From Adiantum capillus-veneris (taxonomy: Eukaryota; Streptophyta; Polypodiopsida; Polypodiales; Pteridaceae): DNA of 64,000 nucleotides. Each line of letters begins with the position of its first letter. Positions within the stretch are counted from its first letter, which is position 1. Below, piece by piece: positions 1-11,209 of this stretch. The stretch covers positions 67,229,503-67,293,502 of the forward strand of contig CM043957.1 of the NCBI GenBank assembly GCA_014529385.2, given 5' to 3'. The notes below the pieces were generated by a model. The model did no database searches and had not been told where the DNA came from. It saw only the letters and a program-made list of their open reading frames with translations. The translations under genes and the position numbers were made by a program.

Positions 1-1641
1 TCTTAGTGTGACTAAGGGTAAAACCCCCCTTCTGAACACTCTGGTGCACTCAAATTTTTCAAATTGGTCTCAAGATGCCCCTTGAGACGTCATACACGTA
101 TGATTTCCAAGTTTACAAAATTGCAGTTTTTCCACACATACCTCTTGCACATGCCCTCTTATATGCACAGCACCAATCAATCATGAGAAAATGTCAACAG
201 AAGCTTTTTAATTGCATTTTTACCCTCAAAATCAAACTTTTCAATGATCATGAAAGCAAACAAGCACTTCAGCAAATAATTCAGTGATGAATAGCTCTAG
301 ATCAAAATCAGGCCACTTACCTAAAGATACTCCTACACATCATATGGGGTTTTGAATTTATGCGTTAAAAAAATGCTTCAATGCCACACATGGAATAGAA
401 AACACTTTTATCACCTCACAAATCACTCGACCACCAAAACAACTACTCTGATCACAAACCCTAACTAAATATATCTAGTCGCAGACCCTCGACAAGCCAC
501 ATGCTTCCTGGCTATCCACTTGATCTTGGAATACCCTCTTCTAGAATTACTTAAGAAAAATGATTTTTTTTTACAAAACTAAAGCAAGAAACCATCACAC
601 AAGTGTTAGTAGGATTACCTACTCAGGTCTTTGTGTCCTTGACAACGGCGCCCTTGTTGCATGAGCAAATCACAACACCTATGAAGTGCATGCAACACTA
701 CCTAGATCAACATAATGTCGATCGAAGACACAGATGACATGATAGGCGCACGGAGGCAATCTATTTAGCTTTTCAAGATGAGACCATCCCACGCATACAA
801 CACTCTTGAAGGCTAACTACACCACAATTTGGAATCTCACTACACCACCCACATATACACAAACGAAAGAAAAATCACTAAATATTGCCACAATCGTACG
901 AAACTTAAGGAATACCATTCCCTCACTAGAATACTCATGTCCCAAAGCCTCTACTCTCAAAACCCTCACTCTATACCCATATGTAGCAAATGTGTATGAA
1001 GACAAAGCCAGATTTTGGAAGTGCCAAGCCTGAAATCTATGAGTACCTATGTGTAGCTTATGTCGCCACAATTCTAATGACTACTTGAAAGCCAAAAAGA
1101 GACATTGTTTGATACACTTAAGAACACAAATAGATCATCGATGCGTCAGCGTGCATGCTCTGTCTTACGTGGAATGCTTGGCGTTGATGCATAGCTCTTG
1201 CCGATCCTATCATGATGGTGCACTCAGATCTCCAATGTGATGAAGGAGCAAGGAGTTGCGCGAGGATGAAGCTCACGCTCTCTCTCTTTCTCTCTCACAC
1301 ACAGTTGATGGCAGCTTAAAGCTTGATTATGATAAAAATTCTCTTTACAAAATGACCTAGGTACCTTATATACTAAGGCTACCATAGGTTAAACCTAAAA
1401 TAGATCTCAAGGTGTAAAATGTCTTTCTATTTACAATTTGGAAGTGCCATTGCACCTCGGCTTCTACATCTAGAATAACTACTCATTACAAATGATATTT
1501 TTAACCATATTCCGTAGCATTTCATAACTCTCAGAGATAAGGCTTTGTTGAGTTATGTTGTATAGTTGACCCGTGGGGTCAACAAAGCTATAGGAAGGTT
1601 TTGGATCACTTCAAGTGATACTTTTTCAAACTCCAAAATAC
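1..1641. other. Non-coding stretch, nothing recognised
   Basis: No reading frame here shows a recognisable domain. Short open frames at 75-287 and 806-1240 have no motif and overlap on both strands. A short CT-rich run lies near 1275-1300. An imperfect copy of the palindromic motif that recurs at 24.2-25.4 kb is present at 86-107. The segment may be retroelement leader or LTR belonging to the relic that starts near 1640, but no LTR boundary is visible. Confidence 0.4.
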
Positions 1642-2425
1642 TTAGAAACTATGGCAAGACATTGTTTCCCACAAGAAAAAAGACCTAGATGAGCACTTTA
1701 CATACAAGCAGGAGTTTCTACGTCTTTGGGCTATATCGGTAAGAAATATTTCTAACCCTAAGGATGCTGCACAATTTCTAAATAAGGAGAGATTCATAGC
1801 ATGTCTATTTCCCACACTCAAGGTAAAGGTCAAGGCGGGTACACTTGCTACCTTTGATGCTGTTGAAACTAGGGCTACCTTGAAGTATAGAAAATTGAAG
1901 GGAATTCAAGAGGAGCTTCCATACAGGGTCCAGAACCTAAGGAGACAACACAAGAACCAACTTCTAACCATATGACCAAGGTAACGATTGAGATAATCAA
2001 AAAGTTATATGAATCCTTGAGAAACTTTCCAATTCATCTTGTACAAGTTGTGGGTCCCAAGGGACAAACAAAGAAAGTTGAGGAATGAGAGCCACAACTT
2101 AGGCGAGTATTACAAGTTTTGGATGTATAGTTGTCCTTGGCCCCATGAAGAGCCAGGGAGATCTAGCTTGAATTATTTAGTGATGAATGCAGATGAAGGA
2201 ACTAGTCAACAACCAATGCTACTGCAAAGACCAATGGGGGCAAGATCACCTCCAAGAGTAGTGGAAGGAGTTCCACCTTTTCTGAATCCAAATGTATGTC
2301 TGGTAGAGGTGACAAATTTAAATGAGGTTGGCATGGAAGAAAATGGCATTAAGCGGGGCCATGAAAAAGGTAAGGAGAAAAAGGAGTCACATCACAAAGT
2401 GAACATGGACAAGACAAGAAGATGA
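1642..2425 (+). pseudogene. Ty3/gypsy gag fragment (decayed)
   Basis: This is the capsid region of a Ty3/gypsy retrotransposon, whose family role is RNA packaging. From about 1642 a frame without its own ATG reads through a typical gag core: a HFTYKQEFLRL-like stretch, then KERFIACLFPTLK and a block on assembly and turnover of the type seen in plant gag. A second frame (2039-2425) continues with a basic, lysine-rich tail. The two frames differ, so at least one frameshift is present. It is followed in the same direction by protease and RT fragments, which supports one decayed element. No LTR or primer site could be assigned on its 5' side. Confidence 0.6.
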
Positions 2426-2493
2426 AGGAGACGAAGGAAGCCAAGAGGACTCTACATTGTATGAACCTCTAAGACTTCCCTCTTAGACATGGA

Positions 2494-2965
2494 ATGGATC
2501 AATACAACCTATTGGAAGACATGAGAGGTAAGAGTCCTGATATCTCATGGCCTCAATGTCTTGCACTTTGTCCACAAGTTAGGAGAGAATTAGCAAAGGC
2601 GGTTAGCACTAGGAGAAAGGTAAAATATAATTTTCTTGTTGTGAAGATTTCACATGGTAAAATAAGCGAGAACATTACTCCTATGCTTGATTGTTGCATC
2701 AAAGGAAAGCTAGTTAGGAAAGGTCTAGTGGATGGGGGTGCACAAATTTGCATCATGATGGAAGGCCTAATGCAAATATTAGGCATCCACATCCATGAGA
2801 CACTTGAAATCAAAGTCAAGATGGAAAGCAATAGCAAATTTAGGTGCTTAGGCTTTTGGCATTAAGAAATCTGTTGATTTCTATGTTATGTCTACCACAA
2901 GAAATGGTTACCCATTTATCCTAGGAAGACCATGGATAATGAAAATGCAAGCTTTCTAGGGTTGG
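2494..2965 (+). pseudogene. Ty3/gypsy aspartic protease fragment
   Basis: A retroviral-type aspartic protease normally matures the retrotransposon polyprotein. The active-site loop reads LVDGGAQICIM near 2725-2757, a D-G-G-A variant of the usual D-S/T-G-A found in some plant Ty3 families. About 45 codons later, after a stop and frameshift near 2865, a frame at 2870-2960 reads PFILGRPWI, the conserved flap/C-terminal motif of these proteases. It lies directly downstream of the gag relic and upstream of an acidic linker leading into RT. The stop and frame change make it non-functional as it stands. Confidence 0.7.
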
Positions 2966-3019
2966 GAAAGTGGGAAGATGATTTGTAGGAAATAAATTCA
3001 TAAGAAGGTTTTATTTGAC

Positions 3020-3384
3020 ATGAAGGAGAAAAGCCAAGAGGAGATCCATGAAGAATCATCACAAAGTGAGATAGAGGAATATTGGACTGATAGCAGTTCA
3101 GAAGAAGAAAGTAGTGGTAGCACTACAAAGGAGGAGTCTTCCATCAAAGTCATGGGGATAAGGTTTAAGCCAATCAACCAAGAGACCTATTTCTTGGAGG
3201 AGGTAGGTCCACAAGAAACTAAGACATGCAGGATGAAGGAATTTTGGAAGGTATTCTATCAACAACACTTACAAAGAAAGGAAGGGAGGAGTTCAAATGT
3301 GTGATAAGGAATTTTCCTAGGTTTTTGCTAAAGACTACATAGACATGCATGGAGTAGATGTTTTTCAACACAAGATCAAGTTAA
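3020..3384 (+). pseudogene. Ty3/gypsy linker and start of reverse transcriptase, split by insertion
   Basis: An acidic serine/glutamate-rich linker at 3020-3300 leads, after a stop, into a frame at about 3318-3384 that reads VFAKDYIDMHGVDVFQHKIK. This is the segment just before RT in plant Ty3 elements (compare family motifs such as DMPGIDP...H-I-L). The frame is cut exactly at the target duplication of the hAT element (3385-3392). The same frame resumes after the second duplication copy at 11484, so this relic existed before the hAT insertion. Confidence 0.75.
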
Positions 3385-3392
3385 AAACTAAG
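3385..3392 (+). repeat. Left target-site duplication of hAT element
   Basis: The 8 bases AAACTAAG here are repeated perfectly at 11476-11483. Eight-base target duplications are the hallmark of hAT transposons. Both copies lie inside the Ty3 RT frame. Confidence 0.9.
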
Positions 3393-3655
3393 CAAGGATT
3401 TCATTAACGTAATCACGATCGGGTGATTACGTAAATAACTCTAGTATTTACATAAAAAAATTACGTGATCACGTTAATTGTTAACGTGACTTTCATTTCG
3501 ATTTGCAAAAACCTATAGAGTCGGTTAGCCCTCCGGAGTTTTTTTTTTTCCCTGCGAGGCCCGCCGGGCTTTTTCATTTTCCCGGCGGGCCCGCGGGGTA
3601 TATGCAGTAGCCCGGTGGGCCCGCCGTGAAATGAAAAAGCCCGACGGGAGTAATT
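3393..3655 (+). repeat. Left terminal/subterminal inverted repeat of hAT element
   Basis: It starts CAAGGATTT. It contains a 10-bp stem palindrome (ACGTAATCAC, 6-base loop, GTGATTACGT) at 3407-3432, a 12-bp perfect palindrome ACGTGATCACGT at 3463-3474, and a GC-rich block at 3551-3653 with repeated GCCCGCCGGGC and CGGGCCCGC units. The reverse complement of 11210-11475 follows the same order of motifs. Subterminal palindromes commonly bind hAT transposase; binding here is inference. Confidence 0.8.
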
Positions 3656-4596
3656 ATATATAGTAAATAGTGTGCTAACCTCGATCTTCTAGCTAGGCAA
3701 ATCCTTGGGGAGTGTATCCGAGTGCTGGGTATAGTCATCTCCTTGTGAATTGAGCTAAGGTTACAGAGTCACGGGTCCTTTTTTTGGGCCGAACGTGATT
3801 CTTAATTCGGTAACCACTTCTAAAAAATTTTAATTCGTTTACCGACATAAAGGTACGAAACCAAAACAACTGAAAACTTGGAGAATCATGCTCATTGCGA
3901 AGAAGCCATTGGTCCAAATGAGGGCTGTAATTGGTTTTAGAAGATAAGCATATGTAAATGAGGAGTCGATAGTCAAGGGTCGGATGTCCTCTACTAGTGT
4001 ACCGGGCATATAAAGATCTTTGAAGTCTTGCATTTGATTTGATTTACAATATAAGAGCTATAATCCTTGATTGGGTTAAAATAGCTTTTATATATTGAAT
4101 TGGTTGCATGGGTGGGCTACAATCCTTCACTGGGTACAAGTAGTCCTCAATTGAGTGATTATATTGAAGATTTATTTGTGTTAGTTCATGCATTGGTTTA
4201 TACAGAGAGTGCATTATGTATTACCATAGATTATTAGTGCATGAAATGACCAATCATATATTTTATTGCTTTTGTTTGTTTTTTTGTAGCAAATGAAATT
4301 AGATGTGTCTTATTGTTTGCAAATCAAAGTAGACATATAAATAATCATTATAATAATAATTGCATAGAGAGATTCATAGCATTTTTATAGTCATTATGCC
4401 ATGCATAGACTACATTGAAATGTGTATGGTTGCTCACAATATAGGCGATGGATATGTGGATTGACTAGCGTGCATTAAAAATCTCATATTGTGCATCACG
4501 GTTACTTTCATATTGAATGGTTTTTAATGAAAATAAGAAAATTTTTTCAAAAACTAAACATCTTGTTCTTTTCTCTTCAGTTTTAATTTAAAAGCA
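3656..4596 (+). other. Transposase leader region of hAT element
   Basis: AT-rich DNA between the left repeat and the transposase start. Open frames on the - strand (3735-4033) show no domain. A pyrimidine-rich tract ending CTCTTCAG at 4573-4580 sits 16 bases before the transposase ATG and would serve as a 3' splice site, so a 5' leader intron is likely. No donor site could be fixed. Confidence 0.4.
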
Positions 4597-6779
4597 ATGG
4601 AGCAAAATGTGTGCACAAGTGGTACGAAGAAGCCAAAGAATAAAAAAGCTCATGGCATTATGCTCACAACATATGCGATCGATATATGGAGTGGCAATGT
4701 AAATTTTGTCACACAACAAAATCAGGCGGTGCACCATGTATTAGGGATCATTTTCTAGGTAGCTCTAAAATCAGTTGTAAGAAATGTGAACATTCTCAGG
4801 CACCTGCAGTTGCAAAGTGTTTGAGAGAAGAGCTCACCAAAAAGGGTGGCAAGAGATAACAGATATATAGCTTTGTGCCTTCGAGTCAAGAGTTTCCAGA
4901 GCCAAATATTAATTCCACAGATCCTATAGTGACGCCAACTAACCTTGCGCAAGGATAGGAAACTCCAGGCAGTGTTCCTTTTAAACATCACAATGAAGGT
5001 GGACTTTGCCAAATGCATCAAAAATCATTACATCAAAGCTTTTGAGTGCAGTCTCTAGAAGAAGCACAAACAACACTCACCAAAGCAATATTCTTTATTG
5101 GAAGTGCTTTGGTCATGGTAGATAGCAATCATTGGAAGGCTGCTTGGAAGAAAATCGGTGAGTTTGGTCCCAGATTTTCAGCTCCTTCTTATCACACGAT
5201 AAGAAATGTTTTCGTGGGCAAATGTTACATCAAAGTCAAAGAGCGTGTTGGCAAAAGAATACTTGGGAATATTTCGCTTTCAGATGTACGATTGTGAGTG
5301 ATGGTGGTCAAATGTTCAGAGAAGACCGCTGATCAATGTAATGGTGGTTTGTTCAAGGGGAGAAACATTTATAAAGGCGATTGATAGTTCTGGTGCAATT
5401 AAAAGTGGCAAATACATTTTTGAGGTCTTGATTGATGTAATTAAATAAATTGGTGTTGAACATGTCGTTCAAGTAGTCATGGACAACGCAAAGAATTGTA
5501 AAACCGCCAGTAAATTAATAAAGAAGTGCTTTCCACACATTTTTGCCAATGGTTGTAATACTCACAGCTTGAACTTGGTGCTGAAAGATTGGTACACTAG
5601 CGAAGAAACCACATGGTCCGCCAAAATAATTGATATAGCATGTCAAGTTGTGAAATTTATCTTGAAACGACAAAGAGTGCTCAATTTGTATAAGATGCGC
5701 ATGTCAGTGATGCTAAAACTTCCTGCTCAAACTCGGTTCTACACACACTTTTATACCTTGAAATCACTTCTCCGTAATAAATGTGTTGTGATTGATACAT
5801 TCAATTGCGCGGCCTTTGATGAATGGATCTTGAGCAGAAAGAAAAAGTGAAAGATAAAATTACATGTCTACGTGGCAATGTAAACAAGGTTTCTTGGTGG
5901 AGGAGTGTAATGGATGCATACCATGTAATGATGCCCGTTATGTTCGCGATCCACAATCTTGATCAAAGGGCGCCAAACTTGGGCAAAGTGTGGATGACAT
6001 GGTGGTCAGTCCAACAGAGTCTTGAAAATCCTGAAGAGCTAAAAGAGTCTATAGTAGAGAAGGAGTGGTGATTACCATTCTCTGGCAAACAGCAAAAAAT
6101 TTTGGCTAAGTATTTTCATGCAAGGTGGAAGAGTGCTCATAGTCCACTCCATAGCGTGGCTTACATGCGCGATCCAAAGTATTGGAATTTAGATATGATG
6201 TCCAATACAGAGGTGGTAGGCAATTGCTATCACGTGGTCAACACGTTCTACTCCAACGTTCAGGACCAAATTGATTGCATCAAAGAAATGAGTGCATTTA
6301 GATTAAAAGAAGGTCCTTTTGCGAATGATTTTGTACAGGTAATGGCAAAAGAGCAACCTGCATGGAAGTGGTGGATGATGAATAGTGGAGATCATTACTC
6401 TACCTTACATCCCCTTGCAATGAAATTACTTGCACAATGTGCTATAAACTCAAGTTCAGAGAGAAACTAGAGTATGCACAAGTATGTTCACAGCACTTTT
6501 TGCAACAGACTATTAGCAGCCAGAGCAAAAAAATTAGTGTATATGTATTGCAACGAAAAGATACTGAATCACATCGAAAGTACTGGCTACGAGGAGGAAA
6601 TGTCAACTTGGTTGTATGATTGTCAAAACGAAGATGAAGAAGAGTTCAACGTTGGTGTATCCCAATGCACTGTAGACAAAATAGAAGAGAATTTGATAAT
6701 AGATGTGGAGGTTGAATTACAAGGAGAACCACAACCCTCAGATTTAGAACCAGATAACAACTCAACTGATTCAATATAG
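4597..6779 (+). pseudogene. hAT transposase (BED finger, DUF659, C-terminal dimerisation), decayed
   Basis: This is a cut-and-paste transposase that would recognise the element ends and catalyse movement in the nucleus. The ATG at 4597 starts a basic N-terminus. A frame at about 4680-4850 carries a BED-type zinc finger (WQCKFCH...CIRDHF, then CKKCEH). The DUF659 region at 5046-5620 includes a VVMDNAKNCKTASKL motif followed by HIFANGCNTHSLNL, equivalent to the family's D-N-A...C-x-x-H core. The hAT C-terminal dimerisation motif (WKWWMMNSGDHYSTLHPLA...SSSERN) is at 6355-6468, and the tail runs to a TAG at 6779. At least five frame changes or stops (near 4675, 4858, 5297, 5850 and 6470) break it. 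It lies inside matching hAT termini, which supports the assignment. Confidence 0.9.
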
Positions 6780-6911
6780 CTTGAGAGTAGAATGAGTAAA
6801 TGTCAAAAACCATTGTAAAAGACCTTCTACTCAAATGTGTTTTGAGTAACTACAATGCTTCATATTTGCGATAGTACATAGTTTATCGCGATATTACATA
6901 GTTTGTCAATC

Positions 6912-7832
6912 TCAATTGTATTGCCTTGAAGCAACATCTTGCTCATCAAAAATATTTCTAATTGTGCTAGGGGTATCTGGGGCGTGCTTGCTTGAATTTA
7001 TATTCATTTTCCATGCCAAACATAATATATATTCCTTGTGGAATATCTTGTGAATAGATTGCACATCCACTACTGTTTTTGGCATCAAACGAATAAGACA
7101 AACTAAATGATAATAATGACCACATGTCAATTTATAGTATGCACTCCATCCATCAAAATTCTTGTAGAAAAATGGACATTGGGAAGATGAGGATGCATAT
7201 GAAGTAGACGAGGGGACCAACTCCAGATGCAAGACAAGGTGGCTGACGTGTGTCCCTTGTACATGTGTTGGATTCACTCGCTGTGCCAGATTTTGAACGT
7301 CTTGACTTAAGTAGTGAATGCTTTTCTCCATCCGGACTTGTGAGGGTTGTGGTGTCTGGGTGGCTATAGAAAGCCATGTTATTTCTACATCTTTCTCTGC
7401 CAATTGTGTAATGTAAATATCCTTCTCTCTTTTTAACTGTAGGTTGGTTCCTTCCACTATCAATGCCAACTCATCTCGGGTGAAAGTGACACAACTCTCC
7501 CTTAAATCATGAGTGGCAACAGTTGTCTCCTTTGACGAGAAGTCTACTGGTCCCTGTTGCACAAAGTGAACATATAACATTTTTACAAAATATAGCGCAC
7601 AATCTCCATTGTGCAGGGGATGGCCATAAACCTCCAAATAAATCCTCATCACATCATGGTTGCACTTTGAAACCTTCCACCTTCCTTTCTTGATCTCTGC
7701 GTCCTCACATGGCCATATTTTCTTGATCATGTCCTTTGTTACTTCTTTATTGATCTCTTTCCATTGCATATGGTTTGGATTTTCCCACTTTAAGAGTCGG
7801 CGAGCAGTACGCGTTGCTTGTTGTGCCGACAT
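6912..7832 (-). CDS. RING-H2-like protein, 306 codons open, hAT cargo
   Basis: Unlike its neighbours this frame is open over 306 codons. Residues 1-95 are basic and helical (RTARRLLKWENPNH, then a KGRWKVSKCNHD segment). Residues about 115-180 look like a short coiled coil. Near residues 220-245 lies CPFFYKNFDGWSAYY followed by LTCGHYYHLVC. The spacing C-x-H-x2-H-x2-C matches the centre of a RING-H2 finger, but the second cysteine of the first pair is F and no clear last C-x2-C follows, so the finger is incomplete. The true start may be an ATG at 7920, in another frame (MGDQEQDIG...), joined by a one-base shift near 7835. RING proteins are usually ubiquitin ligases; that role here is inference. 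It is convergent with the transposase, with a 132-bp gap. Confidence 0.5.
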   Translation of the reverse strand: MSAQQATRTARRLLKWENPNHMQWKEINKEVTKDMIKKIWPCEDAEIKKGRWKVSKCNHDVMRIYLEVYGHPLHNGDCALYFVKMLYVHFVQQGPVDFSSKETTVATHDLRESCVTFTRDELALIVEGTNLQLKREKDIYITQLAEKDVEITWLSIATQTPQPSQVRMEKSIHYLSQDVQNLAQRVNPTHVQGTHVSHLVLHLELVPSSTSYASSSSQCPFFYKNFDGWSAYYKLTCGHYYHLVCLIRLMPKTVVDVQSIHKIFHKEYILCLAWKMNINSSKHAPDTPSTIRNIFDEQDVASRQYN

Positions 7833-8200
7833 GCTTCATGCGCTGAAATGCATTAACAGTTGCTTGTTGTTGATCATCAGGTAGTGATTGGGTGCCAATA
7901 TCTTGTTCTTGATCGCCCATTTTCTCTTAGAGTTGCAGTCAGCAGATAGACAAATATTCAATATCATTGGCAAATATATATTTTCACTCATTGGGACACT
8001 GCGTGGAATCCACTAAATCAAACCACGACAAATGCAACTAATTGAACCACAAGGCAAATTTGAAATACTGACAGTTAAATGAAAAATTTGAAATGACTAA
8101 ATATAATTGACTCAATTAGGTGAACCACTTCAAACCAAATAATACACTTCAATAAGAAAAATAATACACTGGACAAGACATATGTATATCATAGAAATGT

Positions 8201-9722
8201 TTAAATCGGATAAAATGATGGTGCAAGTTCAACAAGTGGACATTGGATAGGGTTAGGGTCTGTCTTTAAATGTTCTTTGAAAAATATCAACATGTCAGAA
8301 GCATTCCTTTTTTGGTCGCGCTCTTTTAACTTCATCCAACAATCTACTTTAATTTGAATAGCCCTCATAACATCTTCGTCCGGGTGGTGAAAAACTTCTT
8401 CTGGAAAATAAACTTTTCTGGCTGCACTCCAAAAAACTGTCAGCATGTCAAATAGGTAGCCCAATGAATAAATGTCACTCACTTTTGTGTATGCATCTGT
8501 GCACCGTGGATCATATAGTTTGGGAGCAATCCACGGTCGCTTAGCCATCTCAGCATTCCTTGCTCTCTGTGCATTCAAAACTGCTTCGTCCAACTATGCG
8601 CTTGGATGAAGATAATTATTTGCTACGCACTTAGCTGGTGTTCTCAGCATCATACCCCAATCAATGATGCCGACACGGGGTTTGTTGGTGCGAGTAAAGT
8701 CCAACATTACGGTGAACGGGTGCAGGTCACTGTGCACTATATCGACCAAGTGGGCAGTCGCAATGCCGTCCATTAAGGCATGACAAATTGCTGGCATCTG
8801 CTTAATCACTACTTTGATCTGCACCGTGTCTATCTCGCTTACAGGAAGATTTGCTATAGGCAATGACCTCCAGCCGTGTTGTAGCCTGTGCATGTGTCGT
8901 CTGAACAATCCATGAGCGAACGATAAGCGACACATCATGTCACCCATGGTACCCCCATTGTAGTATGGGAATATCGTGATCCAAGGAGCTTATGTAGTAA
9001 ACCTAATGCACCTTACAATGGAGGGGTGAAGCGTTTGCATTCCTTGCTCTGTTTGAAAGCTGTCAAATTTCACCTCACTCCCTCCCTTGTAACATTTTCT
9101 CACATATGTAATGTGGTCTGGAAAAAATGAGATGCCTTTGATGGTGTACAATGTGCACACACCAAAGGAGCCTGCTCCAATCCTCATACCTTCTACCAAG
9201 GCTTCGTGAGGGATGCCGACAAGATGAGCGCACTTTGCATTCAAAGCAGTGCGCATGATTCTGTCGGTGCCACTGGCATCGGATCGACCTCCCAAAGCTG
9301 CTTGTGCATCTTGGGCCATCTTCAATCTCTTGAGTAAGGCTGCTTGGTCCTGCTCTTTCACACGCTTCATCTTTACCTTTTGTTCTTCCGACAATTTATC
9401 CCAGAGCTCTAATTTTGACATGTCGCAAGCAGGTGGAATATCTTCCTTTAAGTCTCTGCAACATACTTTTATATTTCCCAACACTGTCCTGACCTTGTGG
9501 TCGGGTCAAATTCTCGTATCCCAGTTGAACGCAACAACTTGTATTGGCCTTCAAGTCGCAACCTGCGCTCTGTGTTCTCCCATATGGCACTAGTGATGTG
9601 TTTGATGTAGACATCACTTTCACTAATCTATTGTATATGCGATCAGCTGCACATCATGAGATTGCCAAAATACATTCTTTACGAATGGCACGCATAATAC
9701 ATTTCTTTTGATCTGGCGTCAT
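8201..9722 (-). pseudogene. Protein kinase with N-terminal helical region, hAT cargo, decayed
   Basis: This is a eukaryotic protein-kinase fold inside the hAT element. The likely ATG is at 9722. An N-terminal helical part of about 170 codons precedes the kinase lobe. Visible kinase motifs are the glycine loop GAGSFGVC (near 9160-9182), a candidate VAIK-like lysine in YVRKCYK, the catalytic loop HSDLHPFTVMLD (near 8700-8737, replacing HRDLKPxN) and IIDWGM in place of DFG (near 8651-8670). An activation/APE-like APKLYDPR and a helix-F-like VSDIYSLGYL follow. The three frame blocks 8201-8593, 8594-8947 and 8990-9484 are in the same phase and separated only by two stops; further frame changes lie near 9480 and 9620. 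The altered HRD and DFG motifs suggest a divergent or pseudokinase family. No introns are evident. Confidence 0.75.
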
Positions 9723-11114
9723 ATTTGCATTGGACAATAAAAAAGCAGCATATCAAATACAAATTCATGGTTGCGAATGACGTTAACACTCTCACACTAT
9801 CTCAAGTAAACTCTTAACCACCACTTGAAGAATTTAACAAATGTGCAAGGAAATATTGATAAAAATTAAAAATAATCTTCTCTTAAAATTGCAATCTGTC
9901 ACACATGTAAAAAGTAGTTCAAACAAGTGGTTTATAAGAACTTAATTCAGATCAAACAATACATGTTAACAGTCTGGCACATTTCAACATATATTGAATT
10001 TTTAACTTATATTTTTCTCTGTGTGCACATACTAATTCAAACAAAGCACACACCGACTTAAAAACTTCAAAAACATTTAAAACATTGGAAGTATACAAAT
10101 TGGACTAGCAAATTGTGTTCACACACTTTTTAACATAGAATTTATGTAAATGTAGCAATCAAAAGTGATGATAATTGATGCTCTTTAAAAAGATACAAAA
10201 GAATATTTAACATGAAAATTGTGTGCATTTAAATTTTTTACAGAAAATTTATGTAAATAAAGCATTAAAAATAGCGATAATGCTTGAGAGTCCTTTAAAA
10301 AGATTAAAAAAGAATATTAAACATGCAATTTATGTGCAAATACTTTTTTACGTGTAATTTATATAAATGGAACATTTAAAATAGCGTTGATTGATGAATA
10401 AAGTATTCTTTTGAATATGATTAGCTAGTATATAATTTCAAATGGACAGTTAAAAACAACAAAATCAAACAATTCATACATTTTGTATATAAAATACTCT
10501 TCACAGCCGCATTACCACCCAAGTATTTTATATACTTAATACTTAAATAATTAAATGCATATGCACATACAAATTATATGACGTTCGTACGGTCGGGTTA
10601 ACGACCTAAACGCCACATTTATGCAAAAACATATGCTTCTAACAAACAACACTCTATTAGCCACGTTACCAACTGGGTGCCGCCTAAATCTAAGGAAAAA
10701 CAATTGCCTGCATACAAACATCATACAGCCACGTTACCGATCGATGCCCATATGTTTTTTGGGAAAGGGGAAGGGAAGTTGACTTATCATAAGGATACAC
10801 GTAGTGCCCAGACAGTAAGCCAATACTTACCGCAAGGACACCATCTTCCCCGCGTCACCGAGGTGATGACCCAGTGATAAGAATTGTTCCGTAGAATAGC
10901 TTACACACACTCCCATTGTGTGGTAAGGTACCTTATTACTTCCATGCACTACAACAAAAGGCACGCTACCACACAACGCATACACACACACAACACATAC
11001 CCAGATCGTGTGGTCAGGTACTCTGCTGTTGCCGCGCACTGCGATGCAGAGCACGCTCCCACAAAACCCCCTCTCTCCTCTCTCCTCTTGACATACCTGC
11101 AAAGATGGTCGCAA

Positions 11115-11116
<2 letters not shown>
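9723..11116. other. Non-coding right arm of hAT element
   Basis: AT-rich DNA with no recognisable gene. Around 10650-10740 the phrase GCCACGTTACC occurs twice. Two diverged tandem copies of a GTGTGGTaaGGTAC...GCACGCTaCCACA unit lie at about 10918-10975 and 11017-11075. These look like subterminal repeats of the transposon, mirroring the complex left arm. The open frame at 10677-10877 has no motif. Confidence 0.45.
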
Positions 11117-11172
<56 letters not shown>

Positions 11173-11185
11173 ACTCTCACTCTCA
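11117..11185. repeat. (CT)n microsatellite
   Basis: About 25 uninterrupted TC units at 11117-11166, followed by four degenerate CACTCT units. Open frames on both strands across it are repeat-generated. Confidence 0.95.
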
Positions 11186-11209
11186 GAAGATGAAAGCAAG
11201 ACGAAAATA

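Noticed and set aside
3551-3653. Bacterial-style GC hairpin terminator
   Set aside because: It is part of a mirrored transposon end in plant DNA; a matching block exists at 11216-11345.
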